From the NCBI GenBank assembly GCA_903877385.1, contig CAIRDP010000061.1:127960-191959 (forward strand): 64,000 nucleotides of DNA, given 5' to 3'. The position numbers and the translations under genes are program-made. Below are positions 8,529 to 17,610 of the stretch, piece after piece; position 1 is the first letter of the stretch; the number at the start of each line of letters is the position of its first letter. The notes under the pieces are model-generated. The model made no database searches, had not been told where the DNA came from, and saw nothing but the letters and a program-made list of their open reading frames with translations. The stretch comes from an uncultured Bacteroidales bacterium (GTDB taxonomy: Bacteria; Bacteroidota; Bacteroidia; Bacteroidales; FEN-979).

Positions 8529-10247
8529 ATGGCAGAAAGAATCGTAATAGATCCCATCACCCGTATTGAAGGTCACCTTCGGGTTGAAATAGAAGTAAAA
8601 GATGGTAAAGTATCCGACGCATACAGTGCCGGCACCATGGTGCGCGGCATTGAAACCATTCTTAAAGGGCGGGACCCCCGGGATGCATGGGCCTTCGTAG
8701 GCCGTGTATGCGGCGTTTGTACTTCAACACATTCGCTGACCTCGGTCAGGACTGTTGAAAACGCACTTGGAATTGCAGTCCCGCCTAATGCCGAGCTTAT
8801 CAGGAACCTGATGGCAAACGCATTATATATACAGGATCATGTGGTGCATTTTTACCAGCTTCATGCCCTTGACTGGGTGGATGTCGTATCGGCTCTTAAA
8901 GCCAATCCCGCCGAGGCTTCGAAAATCGCCCAGAGCATTTCCCCCTGGCCGAAGAGTTCGGTAGGCTATTTTACCGATGTTCAGAAACGTTTTCAGAATT
9001 TTGTGGCCAGCGGACAGCTTGGGATTTTCGCCAACGGTTACTGGGGGCATAAAGCCTACAAGCTACCCCCCGAAGTGAACCTTATTGCCGTGGCACATTA
9101 TCTGGAAGCCTTACAGTGGCAAAAGGAACTGGTAAAAGTGCATACGGTTTTCGGCGGAAAAAATCCCCACCCGAATTACCTGGTTGGCGGAGTTCCCTGC
9201 TCCATCAATATTGATGAAGCCAATGCCGTAAATGCCGAGCGCCTTGCTTTTGTAGGCCAGCTTTTCCAGGATGCAAAAACTTTTGTCGACCAGGTTTACA
9301 TCCCCGACCTGCTTGCAGTCGCTTCTTTCTATAAAGACTGGGGAGCCATTGGCGGAGGCCTCAAAAATTACCTGGCTTTCGGCGATTTCCCCACCAACGG
9401 TTACAACAATCCCGACAGTTTCAAAATGCCCCGGGGTGCCATCCTTGGCCGTGACCTGAGCCATATCATGGAAGTGAAAGCCGAAGACCCTGAACAGATC
9501 CAGGAATACATCAACAATTCATGGTATGAATATTCCAAGGGGAATGATGCAGGTTTGCATCCCTGGGACGGTGAAACCAAATTCAATTATACCGGTCCGA
9601 AGCCGCCATATGAAAACCTTGATTTTTCAAAGAAGTACAGCTGGGTAAAGACCCCGCGATGGAAAGGACATCCCATGGAGGTAGGGCCTCTTGCCAGAAC
9701 CCTGGTAGGATATGCATCCGGCCGCGCCGATTATAAAGAAGTGGTTGAATACGCCCTGAAAACCCTGGATGTTCCTGTTGCCGCCCTGTTCTCAACCCTG
9801 GGCCGTACGGCAGCAAGGGGGCTCGAAACCAAGCTCACCTGCGGATGGGCCCTGGAATTCTACAACCAGCTCCTGGCTAACATCAAGAACGGGGATTCAC
9901 GCACCCAGAATAATGTCAAATGGGATCCCGAGACCTGGCCGAAACAGGCGAAAGGTATAGGAATGGTGGAAGCCCCGCGCGGAGCCCTCTCGCATTTCAT
10001 AGTGATCGAGGACAAGAAGATCGCCAACTACCAGCTGGTAGTACCGACCACCTGGAATGCCTCTCCCCGTGACCCGAAAGGACAACGTTCGGCTTATGAA
10101 GAATCGCTTATCGGGACACCGATTGCCGATCCTAAAAACCCCCTTGAAGTTCTTAGGACGATCCATTCATTTGACCCCTGCCTTGCCTGCGCAGTACATC
10201 TGTACGATGAAAACGGAACTACTATTCATGAGATGAAATCCTATTAA
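8529..10247 (+). CDS. hyaB: [NiFe] hydrogenase large (catalytic) subunit
   Basis: This 572-residue subunit carries the NiFe(CN)2CO site that splits H2. The N-terminal L1 motif is R59-V-C61-G-V-C64 with H68. The C-terminal L2 motif is DPC551-L-A-C554-A-V-H557. The 15 residues after H557 (LYDENGTTIHEMKSY) are the peptide removed by the maturation endopeptidase after nickel insertion; the protease gene lies two genes downstream. Length and motifs fit group 1 membrane-bound uptake enzymes. The subunit has no signal and would be co-exported with the Tat-targeted small subunit. Confidence 0.97.
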   Translation: MAERIVIDPITRIEGHLRVEIEVKDGKVSDAYSAGTMVRGIETILKGRDPRDAWAFVGRVCGVCTSTHSLTSVRTVENALGIAVPPNAELIRNLMANALYIQDHVVHFYQLHALDWVDVVSALKANPAEASKIAQSISPWPKSSVGYFTDVQKRFQNFVASGQLGIFANGYWGHKAYKLPPEVNLIAVAHYLEALQWQKELVKVHTVFGGKNPHPNYLVGGVPCSINIDEANAVNAERLAFVGQLFQDAKTFVDQVYIPDLLAVASFYKDWGAIGGGLKNYLAFGDFPTNGYNNPDSFKMPRGAILGRDLSHIMEVKAEDPEQIQEYINNSWYEYSKGNDAGLHPWDGETKFNYTGPKPPYENLDFSKKYSWVKTPRWKGHPMEVGPLARTLVGYASGRADYKEVVEYALKTLDVPVAALFSTLGRTAARGLETKLTCGWALEFYNQLLANIKNGDSRTQNNVKWDPETWPKQAKGIGMVEAPRGALSHFIVIEDKKIANYQLVVPTTWNASPRDPKGQRSAYEESLIGTPIADPKNPLEVLRTIHSFDPCLACAVHLYDENGTTIHEMKSY

Positions 10248-10250
10248 GCC

Positions 10251-10970
10251 ATGAGAAACCGTGCCGTCCCTTTGCGTGAAGTGCATGTTTGGGAGTTGCC
10301 TGTCCGCCTCTACCATTGGATCAATGCGCTTTGTATAGTCTCACTCTGCATCACCGGTTATATTATCGGTAACCCTCCGGCCTTTATGAAAGGAACTGAA
10401 GCCTATTTCAACTATTGGTTCGGAACAGTGCGTTTTATTCATTTCGTGACAGCTTTTGTGTTTTTCTTCAATTTCATTTTCAGGATTTACTGGGGATTTG
10501 TGGGTAACGAGTTCTCCCGCTGGTATAACTTTATCCCCCTGAAGCGTTGCCAGTGGAAAGAAATGCTCGAGGTGATCAAGGTGGATGTACTTCAGCTTAC
10601 CAATAAAAAAATAGATTCAATAGGGCATAACTCACTGGCCAGTTTCATCTATTTTATTACCTTCCTCATCTTCCTGCTGCAATGCCTCACCGGTTTTGGA
10701 ATGTACTCTGCCATGAGCAGTTCATTCCTGCCAAAGATGTTTGCATGGGTGGTCCCTTTTCTCGGGGGCGACATGCATGTGCGCCAGATTCATCATTTGC
10801 TGATGTGGGGTTTCATTCTGTTTGCTTTTGTGCATATGTACCTGGTATTTTACCATGATTATATCGAACGCCGGGGTGTGACCTCCTCCATGATCGGTGG
10901 CTGGAAATTCATCGAAGAAGATGTGATCGAACGCCATGATAACAGGACCGAAGAGTGTCCTAAGGATTAA
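10251..10970 (+). CDS. hyaC: Ni/Fe-hydrogenase b-type cytochrome subunit
   Basis: This 239-residue integral membrane protein has four hydrophobic segments. Likely haem-ligand histidines are in LYHWINALC (helix 1), RFIHFVTAF (helix 2) and QIHHLLMWGFILFAFVH (last helices). HyaC/HoxZ proteins accept electrons from the hydrogenase small subunit and pass them to the quinone pool, so H2 oxidation would feed a respiratory chain. It starts 3 bp after the large-subunit stop, in the same operon. An alternative annotation as a thiosulfate reductase cytochrome is unlikely given the context. Confidence 0.94.
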   Translation: MRNRAVPLREVHVWELPVRLYHWINALCIVSLCITGYIIGNPPAFMKGTEAYFNYWFGTVRFIHFVTAFVFFFNFIFRIYWGFVGNEFSRWYNFIPLKRCQWKEMLEVIKVDVLQLTNKKIDSIGHNSLASFIYFITFLIFLLQCLTGFGMYSAMSSSFLPKMFAWVVPFLGGDMHVRQIHHLLMWGFILFAFVHMYLVFYHDYIERRGVTSSMIGGWKFIEEDVIERHDNRTEECPKD

Positions 10971-10997
10971 TATAACCAAAGTATCAAATTTGCCTGA

Positions 10998-11459
10998 ATG
11001 TTAAACGATATCCTGGTCCTCGGGATCGGTAATCTTTTGATGAACGACGAAGGCGTGGGGATCCAAGTGGTCAACAGGCTGGAGAAAGAGGGAGGAGTGC
11101 CCGGGGCGGAGCTGATGGACGGAGGCACCGGAGGGTTTCACCTCCTGGGCCATTTACAATCCTATAAGACCATTATTTTCATCGACGCATCCCTCGACGT
11201 TTACCCGGCCGGATATGTGAGGGTTCTGCAGCCGCATTTTGCAAAGGATTTTCCCAGGCAGCTCAGCGCCCATGAGATCGGGCTGAAAGACCTGCTCGAT
11301 TCGGCCATATTGCTGGGAAACATGCCGAAACTTTACCTTGTCGCCATTTCGGTAAAGGATTTCCAGGATATGGGAATGGACCTTTCGGCGGAAGTGGAAG
11401 CAGCAGTGCCTGAAGCCATGAAAAAAGTAAGGGAACTGGTCGGTGAAATTACAGGATAG
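10998..11459 (+). CDS. hyaD: Hydrogenase maturation endopeptidase (HyaD/HupD type)
   Basis: This 153-residue protease trims the C-terminal peptide of the large subunit once nickel is in place. Diagnostic features are the N-terminal GIGNLLMNDEGVG (with D17/E18), D63 in FIDAS, and H92 in SAHEIGLKDLL. These correspond to the acidic/acidic/His nickel-sensing residues of the HybD family. It is the last gene of the hydrogenase structural operon. No homologues of the extra O2-tolerance chaperones (HyaE/HyaF, HoxO/HoxQ) follow. It converges with hypB across a short tandem repeat. Confidence 0.95.
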   Translation: MLNDILVLGIGNLLMNDEGVGIQVVNRLEKEGGVPGAELMDGGTGGFHLLGHLQSYKTIIFIDASLDVYPAGYVRVLQPHFAKDFPRQLSAHEIGLKDLLDSAILLGNMPKLYLVAISVKDFQDMGMDLSAEVEAAVPEAMKKVRELVGEITG

Positions 11460-11470
11460 GATGTTCAATT

Positions 11471-11517
11471 TACAATGTACAATGTACAATGTACAATGTA
11501 CAATGTACAATGTACAA
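11471..11517. repeat. Heptamer tandem repeat (TACAATG)n
   Basis: Six perfect copies of TACAATG plus a partial seventh fill the gap between hyaD and hypB. A shorter, slightly degenerate array of the same heptamer is at 31198-31223. Confidence 0.9.
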
Positions 11518-11542
11518 ATGAAATGGCCCAAATTATAAGCTT

Positions 11543-12442
11543 TCAGGAAATTTTAGACAGCCACTCGTACCATTCCTGCATTCCTTCGCCGGTCCTGGCC
11601 GACATCAGGATGAACTCAAGTTCAGGGTTTAACTGCTTTGCATTAGCCATTGCGTTCTCCACGCTGAAATCCACATACGGCAAAAGGTCCGTTTTATTGA
11701 TGATGCAGAGGTGAGACGTCTGGAACATATAAGGATATTTCAAAGGCTTGTCGTCACCTTCGGTCACGCTGATCACCACCACCCGCCTGGTTTCGCCAAG
11801 GTCAAAAAGGGCCGGGCATACCAGGTTGCCCACATTCTCGATAAACAGTATTGAACGGTTTTCGACTTCCAGCTTTTTAAGGGCAAGATGGATCATGTTT
11901 GCATCCAGGTGGCAGCCCGAACCAGTGTTGATCTGTATCGCAGGAGCCCCCGATTTCTCAATCCTTTCGGCATCCCTGGCGGTCTGCTGGTCACCCTCGA
12001 TCACGAAGATCTTATGTGTCTGGCGCAGGGCCAGTATGGTTTTTTCAAGAATGCTGGTCTTGCCCGAACCCGGAGAACTCATCATATTAAGGCAAAGCAC
12101 TTCCTTCCCTTCAAAATAACCCCTGTTCCTTTCGGCCAGGCGGTTATTCTCTGAAAGTATGTCGATGTTAAGGGCGATCTCTTTTTTCTGCGGATGAGAA
12201 TGCCCGTTTGCCTCATCCCCGTGCGAATGAGGGTGTTCATCATGGCCGTGTTCGTGACCATGGTGATGATCGCTCTTTATTTCGCTACTTTCTTCCTGCC
12301 CGTGCGAATGCCAGTGCCCGTCGTGTTCATGCATGTGTTCGTGATGGTTGTGATCATTTTCGCTGTTTCGCCTTTTCGCTGTTTCGCTACTTTCTCTTAT
12401 GGTGAATTCACCGGGTTTTCCGCATCCGCAGGTTTCGCACAT
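11543..12442 (-). CDS. hypB: HypB, nickel-inserting GTPase with His-rich metal store
   Basis: HypB delivers nickel to the hydrogenase large subunit using GTP. The 299-residue protein starts with the CxxCGC nickel site (C2, C5, C7). A His-rich stretch follows (20 histidines between residues 31 and 83), then a SIMIBI-class GTPase domain. That domain has P-loop SSPGSGKTS (122-130), metal ligands C177-H178 and C209, and the NKTD base-recognition motif (249-252). An unusual insert at residues 17-30 (ESSETAKRRNSEND, residues 17-30) is encoded by a run of AGCGAAAC-like octamers also found between genes elsewhere in this window. It is the last gene of the hypFCDEAB operon. Confidence 0.97.
   Translation of the reverse strand: MCETCGCGKPGEFTIRESSETAKRRNSENDHNHHEHMHEHDGHWHSHGQEESSEIKSDHHHGHEHGHDEHPHSHGDEANGHSHPQKKEIALNIDILSENNRLAERNRGYFEGKEVLCLNMMSSPGSGKTSILEKTILALRQTHKIFVIEGDQQTARDAERIEKSGAPAIQINTGSGCHLDANMIHLALKKLEVENRSILFIENVGNLVCPALFDLGETRRVVVISVTEGDDKPLKYPYMFQTSHLCIINKTDLLPYVDFSVENAMANAKQLNPELEFILMSARTGEGMQEWYEWLSKIS
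12357..12396. repeat. Octamer-type repeat inside hypB
   Basis: On the coding strand the units read AGCGAAAC, AGCGAAA, GGCGAAAC, AGCGAAA. They encode the S/T/K/R/N-rich insert between the CxxCGC motif and the His tract. A second smaller trace (AGTAGCGAAAT) lies at about 12278-12291. The same unit type recurs between genes at 31249-31283 and 37885-37902. Confidence 0.75.
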
Positions 12443-12490
12443 AGTTTCTTCTTTTTATATCTCCCGGTAAATGCTCCAATCCTTTATGGA

Positions 12491-12525
12491 GCAACCCGGG
12501 TCCGGGGCCCTGCCCCGGGGTTAAT
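12491..12525. repeat. GC-rich dispersed intergenic repeat, copy A
   Basis: This lies between hypA and hypB. Its core CCCGGGTCCGGGGCCCTGCC is followed by CCCGGGGTTAAT. Close relatives are at 24603-24642 (B) and 49840-49874 (C). It is partly self-complementary. Confidence 0.7.
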
Positions 12526-12531
12526 ACCGAT

Positions 12532-12873
12532 TTATTCCCCGGCTATCGATAGCAGCCTGAACTCCTGTCCGCCCCTGATCTCCGAGGGGAAGGAGGCGCA
12601 GTTTGGACAGCTTTCGAGCCTGTTTTTCATTTCAAATTCCCGATGACAGGCCTGGCATATCCCTGTCCCGGGACTGCGGATCAGGTAAATATCCGCATGA
12701 TTGAGCATGGTGTCATTGATCAGCAGCTCCAGTGCCCACTGGAAAGCATCTGCTTCAACACCGCTCAGGTCGCCCACTTCGATGCGGAGTTCGGTGATCA
12801 CAACCAAACCGTTTTTCTTTGCCTGTTCCGTTGCAAGATTGATTACGTCCGTTGCCAGCGAGAGTTCATGCAT
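12532..12873 (-). CDS. hypA: HypA, nickel metallochaperone
   Basis: HypA binds nickel through its N-terminal MHE motif (H2) and passes it on with HypB. This 113-residue protein has the expected length. It shows the structural zinc site as two CxxC pairs: C73/C76 (CQAC) and C89/C92 (CPNC). It sits between hypE and hypB in the maturation operon. The 89-bp gap to hypB carries the GC-rich repeat copy A, so hypB expression may differ somewhat from the rest. Confidence 0.96.
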   Translation of the reverse strand: MHELSLATDVINLATEQAKKNGLVVITELRIEVGDLSGVEADAFQWALELLINDTMLNHADIYLIRSPGTGICQACHREFEMKNRLESCPNCASFPSEIRGGQEFRLLSIAGE

Positions 12874-12885
12874 CTTCAGGATTTT

Positions 12886-13908
12886 TCAGCAGATACGGGG
12901 TAATGGGTCACCGGTAAGCGAATCGATGATCCTGTTACTCCCGGTTTCGGTTCTCAGCACCACCTTGCCTGGATGTTCGCTTACAATCCTCCCGATAATG
13001 GCGCTTTGTTTTCCAAGTTCGTTTGTTCTCATGATGTCAAGTATTCGCCCGCTTTCCTTCTCAGCGGCTATTATGATGACCTTGCCCTCGTTAGCCACGT
13101 AAAGCGGGTCAAACCCAAGGATCTCACACATGGCCCTCACGCCTTTACCAACGGGCAGGGCGGCTTCATCAAGGCTTATACCGAATTTCTTTGTGGCCGT
13201 AAGTTCGTTCAGAACCGTGGCAACTCCGCCCCGGGTGGGATCCCTCATGAATTTCACCGAAGTGGTATGATCAAGAACCTCCATGATGAGATCGTTGAGG
13301 CAGGCGCAATCCGATTCAACAGGGGTTTTGAAGTTGAACGATTCACGGGCATTCATCACGGCCATGCCATGTTCACCTATAGGCCCATTGATAAGGACCA
13401 GGTCCCCGGGTTTTATGCTTCTGAACTTCCCTGCAATCCGCTTCGCCTTGTCTATCCTTCCTATGCCGGCTGTGTTGATAAAGAGTTTGTCGCATTTGCC
13501 CTTGTTCACTACCTTGGTGTCGCCGGTAACGATAAGTACCCCGGCTTTCTTCGCCTCATTAGCCAGCGATTTCACAATGGTTTCAAGATCCTTCATGGGA
13601 AAACCTTCCTCGATAATGAAGGAAACGCTGATAAAGAGAGGTTCTGCCCCTGAAACGGATAGGTCGTTCACGGTGCCGCAAACCGCCAGTTTGCCGATAT
13701 TCCCCCCCGGGAAAAACAGGGGATCGATCACGAATGAATCCGTAGTAAATGCGATCTCGTTTGAATCCACAGGCAAAATAGCCGAATCGCTTTGCTGTTT
13801 CAGTATTTTATTCCCGAAATGTTTAATGAAAAGGCCGGTAATCAGCTCGTGCATTTTAAGGCCCCCGTTGCCATGGCTCAGCAGTATTTTTTCTTCGGTT
13901 CGGCTCAT
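12886..13908 (-). CDS. hypE: HypE, carbamoyl dehydratase
   Basis: HypE makes the cyanide ligands of the NiFe site. It dehydrates a thiocarbamate on its C-terminal cysteine, which is received from HypF. The 340-residue protein belongs to the PurM/AIR synthase fold family and ends in the obligatory PRIC tail with the terminal acceptor cysteine. The conserved GNGG segment is near the N-terminus and DPTRGGVATVLNEL is central. Its start overlaps the hypD stop by 4 bp, a sign of translational coupling. Confidence 0.97.
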   Translation of the reverse strand: MSRTEEKILLSHGNGGLKMHELITGLFIKHFGNKILKQQSDSAILPVDSNEIAFTTDSFVIDPLFFPGGNIGKLAVCGTVNDLSVSGAEPLFISVSFIIEEGFPMKDLETIVKSLANEAKKAGVLIVTGDTKVVNKGKCDKLFINTAGIGRIDKAKRIAGKFRSIKPGDLVLINGPIGEHGMAVMNARESFNFKTPVESDCACLNDLIMEVLDHTTSVKFMRDPTRGGVATVLNELTATKKFGISLDEAALPVGKGVRAMCEILGFDPLYVANEGKVIIIAAEKESGRILDIMRTNELGKQSAIIGRIVSEHPGKVVLRTETGSNRIIDSLTGDPLPRIC

Positions 13909-14984
13909 GAGCGGTATTTATAATAGGTTGCGCAGGTTCCTTCGCCCGAAACCATACAGGCCCCCACAGGATCCGTTGGCGTGCATTTCTTTCCAAAAAG
14001 CCCGCATTCCAGCGGAGTTTTCAATCCCCTCAGTATCATCCCGCAGATACATCCTTTTGGTTCGGGGGCAACGGGAACTTCAAGCGGGAACAAGCTCTCC
14101 GCGTCAAATGCTGAAAAGCCGGGCCGTATCTTCAAACCGCTTAAAGGGATAAGCCCGAGCCCCCTCCAGCGGTCATCCTTAAGCTCAAACAATTTATTCA
14201 AAAGTTTTTGAGCTACCTGATTTCCTTCTTCCTTCACCACCCTCTGGTACTGAATTTCAACCCTGGGTTTGCCGGCCTCGAACTGGGCCACAAGCATCAG
14301 TATGGACTGCATCATATCAACCGGCTCGAAACCCGAAATCACGACCCCCAGCCCGAAGGATCCGGGCAGCTCGGCGTAAATGCCGGTCCCGGTGATAGCG
14401 CTTACATGGCCCGGAGCAATAAAACCATTGATCTTTACACCATCCTTCACAAGCGCCTTCATCACAGGGGGCATCACTTTATGGGAGCTCAGCACCGAAA
14501 AATTCCGGATGTTTCTTTTCAGGGCCTCCTCAATGGCTGCAGCCGTGAGGGGAGCCGTGGTCTCAAAACCTATGCCGAGGAAGATCACGTTTTTACCCGG
14601 GTTCTTTACCGCAATCTCAAGGGATTCCAGAACCGAATAAACGATGCGGATATCCCGACCCCCTGCTTTCTCTTTTTCCAGTGAAGACGCGGATCCCGGG
14701 ACCCTTATAAGGTCGCCATAGGTCGTGATGATACTGCCGGTTAGTTGACTGTAAGCGATGGCGGTATCGATGAAGTGCTGGCCCGAAACGCAGACAGGGC
14801 ATCCGGGTCCCGATAAGAGGTGTACATTCGGGGGGAGAAGCGAATCCAGGCCGAAGCGGTGTATGGCCATGGTGTGGCCACCGCAGACTTCCATCAGGGA
14901 GATCTCTTTTTTGGAGATCTTTTTGATCTCTTCCGAAAGCCCGAGGATCAGGTCTTTTTTCCGGTACTCGTCAATGTATTTCAT
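13905..14984 (-). CDS. hypD: HypD, Fe(CN)2CO assembly scaffold
   Basis: HypD with HypC assembles the Fe(CN)2CO unit. The 359-residue protein has the redox/iron-binding motifs MEVCGGHTMAIHR (C34, H37) and GPGCPVC (C62, C65). A C-terminal cysteine-rich part (GCICG, ECGLFGKKC, GACMVSGEGTC) carries the [4Fe-4S] cluster. Its ATG lies 14 bp inside hypC and its stop overlaps hypE, so all three are tightly coupled. Confidence 0.97.
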   Translation of the reverse strand: MKYIDEYRKKDLILGLSEEIKKISKKEISLMEVCGGHTMAIHRFGLDSLLPPNVHLLSGPGCPVCVSGQHFIDTAIAYSQLTGSIITTYGDLIRVPGSASSLEKEKAGGRDIRIVYSVLESLEIAVKNPGKNVIFLGIGFETTAPLTAAAIEEALKRNIRNFSVLSSHKVMPPVMKALVKDGVKINGFIAPGHVSAITGTGIYAELPGSFGLGVVISGFEPVDMMQSILMLVAQFEAGKPRVEIQYQRVVKEEGNQVAQKLLNKLFELKDDRWRGLGLIPLSGLKIRPGFSAFDAESLFPLEVPVAPEPKGCICGMILRGLKTPLECGLFGKKCTPTDPVGACMVSGEGTCATYYKYRS

Positions 14985-15213
14985 CAGCCTGTCCAGGTTT
15001 GAACCCTTCTACTTCAAGAAGGAGCCGCATGGTTTCCTTTGCTTCCTCCTCATCCACTTTCTGTATGGCAAAACCGGCATGCAGCATCACGTAATCCCCG
15101 GCTTTTACATCATCGAGAAGAAGCAGGCTGGCATTATATTCAGTGTCCTCTATCATGACCAGGGCCGATGCCCCTTCAACACGAATCACTTTTGCAGGTA
15201 TGGCTAAACACAT
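14971..15213 (-). CDS. hypC: HypC, maturation chaperone
   Basis: This 80-residue chaperone begins MCLAIPAKV; Cys2 (exposed after Met removal) is the essential ligand that binds the iron unit and the large-subunit precursor. The conserved YVMLHAGFAI with H45 is also present. It overlaps the hypF stop by 10 bp and the hypD start by 14 bp. Only one HypC/HybG-type chaperone is encoded here, in line with one hydrogenase. Confidence 0.97.
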   Translation of the reverse strand: MCLAIPAKVIRVEGASALVMIEDTEYNASLLLLDDVKAGDYVMLHAGFAIQKVDEEEAKETMRLLLEVEGFKPGQADEIH

Positions 15214-17543
15214 TTCAATTCCCTTCTTTTTGCAGCTACTGCCAGTTGTCCCAAAGCAATCCCCCCGTCGTTGGTGGGTACCGCAGCATGGAAAAACACT
15301 TCAAAATCATTTTTGCTTAACAAAGACTCCGTCCTTTCAAGCAGGTATTTGTTCTGGAAAACTCCCCCCGAAAGAACGACCTTATTCAGGCCTTCCCTCC
15401 GGCGGATGGCATTCACGGTTTCAAAGATAATGGAAGTTATGGTATTGTGGAACTTCGATGCAATAATTGAATTTTCAGCCCCCAGCCCGATATCCTCAAC
15501 AATCCCTTTGAGGGTTTCATCCAGTTGGATCACTCCCGGAAGATTCGCCGGCCCTGCTGAGCTACTGGCCGGGTTTATCCCCGGTTTATTTTCAATGACT
15601 GCGGACCATTTGTACGTTTCATTACATCCCTGCCGGGTAAGGGCTTCAAGCAGCATAGGTCCCTGGGCGGGGAAAGCTGCGACCTGGCAAAGCCCGAGAA
15701 TGGAAGCAACAGCGTCGAAAAACCTTCCTGCCCCTGATGTGAGGGGTGAGTTGATCCTGCGGTCGATCATGCCGGTGAGCATGTTTACATCTTCGGGGGC
15801 AGACTGCCTCAGAACCGGGAGGTGCATGTTCGTGAACCCTTCGCCATAGACCTTGTACAGCCATGAAACCGCCATTCTCCAGGGTTCTTCGCTGGCGCTG
15901 TCGCCCCCGGGAAGGGGGAGGTATTCAAAATGGCTGATGCGGCTGTAATCCTTAAGGTCGCATACCAGGAATTCAGATCCCCAGGTCTTATCGTCATCAC
16001 CGAGGCCTGTGCCATCGAATGCCACGCCTATGACTTTTTCATCGAGTTTATGTTCGGCCATGCAGGAGGCAATATGGGCATGATGATGCTGTATGCCGAT
16101 GACATTCACCTTGCCGAAACCCCCGGCCATCCTGGTCGAAATATAGTCGGGATGCAAGTCAGCAGCCAGCAATGTGGGCTTTACCCGGAACAGCTTTATA
16201 AATCGTTCGATGGTCTGCTCATAAAAAAGTGTTGTTTCCAGGCCCTTCAGGTCGCCTATATGCTGGCTGAGGAAGGCTTTGCGGCCTTTCCCCACGCAGA
16301 AGCAGTTCGACAGCTCGGCGCCGAAAGCGATGATGCCTTCAGTTTCAAGACCCGTGCGGACTGGTGAAGGCACATATCCCCTCGAGCGGCGCAAGATCCG
16401 TTCTTTCCCTCCAATGATCCTCACAACGGAATCATCGGTACGGTTGAAAATATCCCTGTTATGCAGTATAACCATGTCGGTGCAGGCCGAAAACTGTTCC
16501 AGGGCCGTTTCATTATCGATCAGTATAGGTTCGCTGCTGAAGTTCCCGCTGGTAAGGACTATGGCCGGTGTTTTCAGTTTGCTGAACATTTGGTAATGAA
16601 AAGGCATGTAAGGAAGCATTATGCCCAGAAGGTTCAGTCCGGGATTGAGATTCCCTGCAAGCGGCGGATTTGTTCCCGGTTTCCGCTCCAGGAGAACAAT
16701 GGGGCGCCTCCAGGAGAGTAGGGAGGCTTCTTCGGCGGCATTGACTTCGGCATACTTACGAGCTGTTTCAGGGTCGCGGAACATTACTGCAAAAGGTTTC
16801 CCTTCCCGGTTTTTGAGCTCCCTCAGCCTGCTTATTGCATTTTCGCTGAAGGCATCGCAGGCCAGGTGCATCCCTCCCAGGCCTTTGACGGCTGCAATCC
16901 CGGCAGTATCCATGCATTGCGCAAATTGTTCAACGATGGAGTTTACTTCGGTACTCATCCGCAGTGATCCTTTATACATTTCATAGTGGGGCCCGCAACC
17001 CGCGCAGGCTGTGGGCTGGGCATGAAAACGGCGGTCGCTTACAGCTTCATACTCCTTTTTGCAGTCGGGGCACATGGCAAATTCACTCATCGTGGTTTTC
17101 GCCCGGTCGTAGGGCAGATCACGAATTATCGTGAATCGTGGTCCGCAGTTGGTACAGTTGACAAAGGAATAGTTGTAGCGGTTTCCTTTACGTTCAATAT
17201 CCTCGAGGCATTCGCTGCAAACAGCGATGTCGGGGCTGATCTCGGTAATGTCCTCCGAAACATCATGGCTTTCGAGGATACTGAATTCAGTGAACTCTTC
17301 CTTACTGAACTCTTCCGAAAAAATTTCCTGAACCGAAGCGGCTGCCGGGGCTTCTGTTATTAAAGCATGTAGGAAGTGTTCGATATTTAACGGATCCCCG
17401 CTGATGCGGATGCGTACATTTTCATTGGTGTTCTGAACCCAGCCTTTCAGACCCTGCCTTAACGCAGTACGGTAAACGAAAGGCCGGAATCCAACCCCCT
17501 GTATCAGTCCGCTGACTGTTATCTGCAGTGTTTTATCCGGCAT
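15204..17543 (-). CDS. hypF: HypF, carbamoyltransferase
   Basis: HypF converts carbamoyl phosphate and ATP into carbamoyl-AMP and transfers the carbamoyl group to HypE. The 779-residue protein is full length with the usual order. It has an acylphosphatase-like domain (about 5-92, GLIQGVGFRPFVYR) and two zinc fingers of four CxxC pairs (C109/C112, C130/C133, C158/C161, C180/C183). A YrdC-like domain (about 200-385) and a Kae1-like domain with QHHHAHIASCMAEH follow. It is the first gene of the maturation operon, divergent from the transporter-like gene with a 67-bp AT-rich gap that must hold both promoters. Confidence 0.97.
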   Translation of the reverse strand: MPDKTLQITVSGLIQGVGFRPFVYRTALRQGLKGWVQNTNENVRIRISGDPLNIEHFLHALITEAPAAASVQEIFSEEFSKEEFTEFSILESHDVSEDITEISPDIAVCSECLEDIERKGNRYNYSFVNCTNCGPRFTIIRDLPYDRAKTTMSEFAMCPDCKKEYEAVSDRRFHAQPTACAGCGPHYEMYKGSLRMSTEVNSIVEQFAQCMDTAGIAAVKGLGGMHLACDAFSENAISRLRELKNREGKPFAVMFRDPETARKYAEVNAAEEASLLSWRRPIVLLERKPGTNPPLAGNLNPGLNLLGIMLPYMPFHYQMFSKLKTPAIVLTSGNFSSEPILIDNETALEQFSACTDMVILHNRDIFNRTDDSVVRIIGGKERILRRSRGYVPSPVRTGLETEGIIAFGAELSNCFCVGKGRKAFLSQHIGDLKGLETTLFYEQTIERFIKLFRVKPTLLAADLHPDYISTRMAGGFGKVNVIGIQHHHAHIASCMAEHKLDEKVIGVAFDGTGLGDDDKTWGSEFLVCDLKDYSRISHFEYLPLPGGDSASEEPWRMAVSWLYKVYGEGFTNMHLPVLRQSAPEDVNMLTGMIDRRINSPLTSGAGRFFDAVASILGLCQVAAFPAQGPMLLEALTRQGCNETYKWSAVIENKPGINPASSSAGPANLPGVIQLDETLKGIVEDIGLGAENSIIASKFHNTITSIIFETVNAIRRREGLNKVVLSGGVFQNKYLLERTESLLSKNDFEVFFHAAVPTNDGGIALGQLAVAAKRRELKCV

Positions 17544-17610
17544 CCTGAAAAATCATATTCAAGAATGTAAAATTATATATATTTATATTTTTTTTACCTA
17601 AAAATCTTTC

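Noticed and set aside
11475..11714. Small + strand frame starting in the TACAATG array
   Set aside because: Its N-terminus is just the translated heptamer and the rest is antisense to hypB.
13283..14152. Long + strand frame (289 codons) across hypE and hypD
   Set aside because: It is a shadow of two overlapping, fully conserved hyp genes; the translation has no recognisable pattern.
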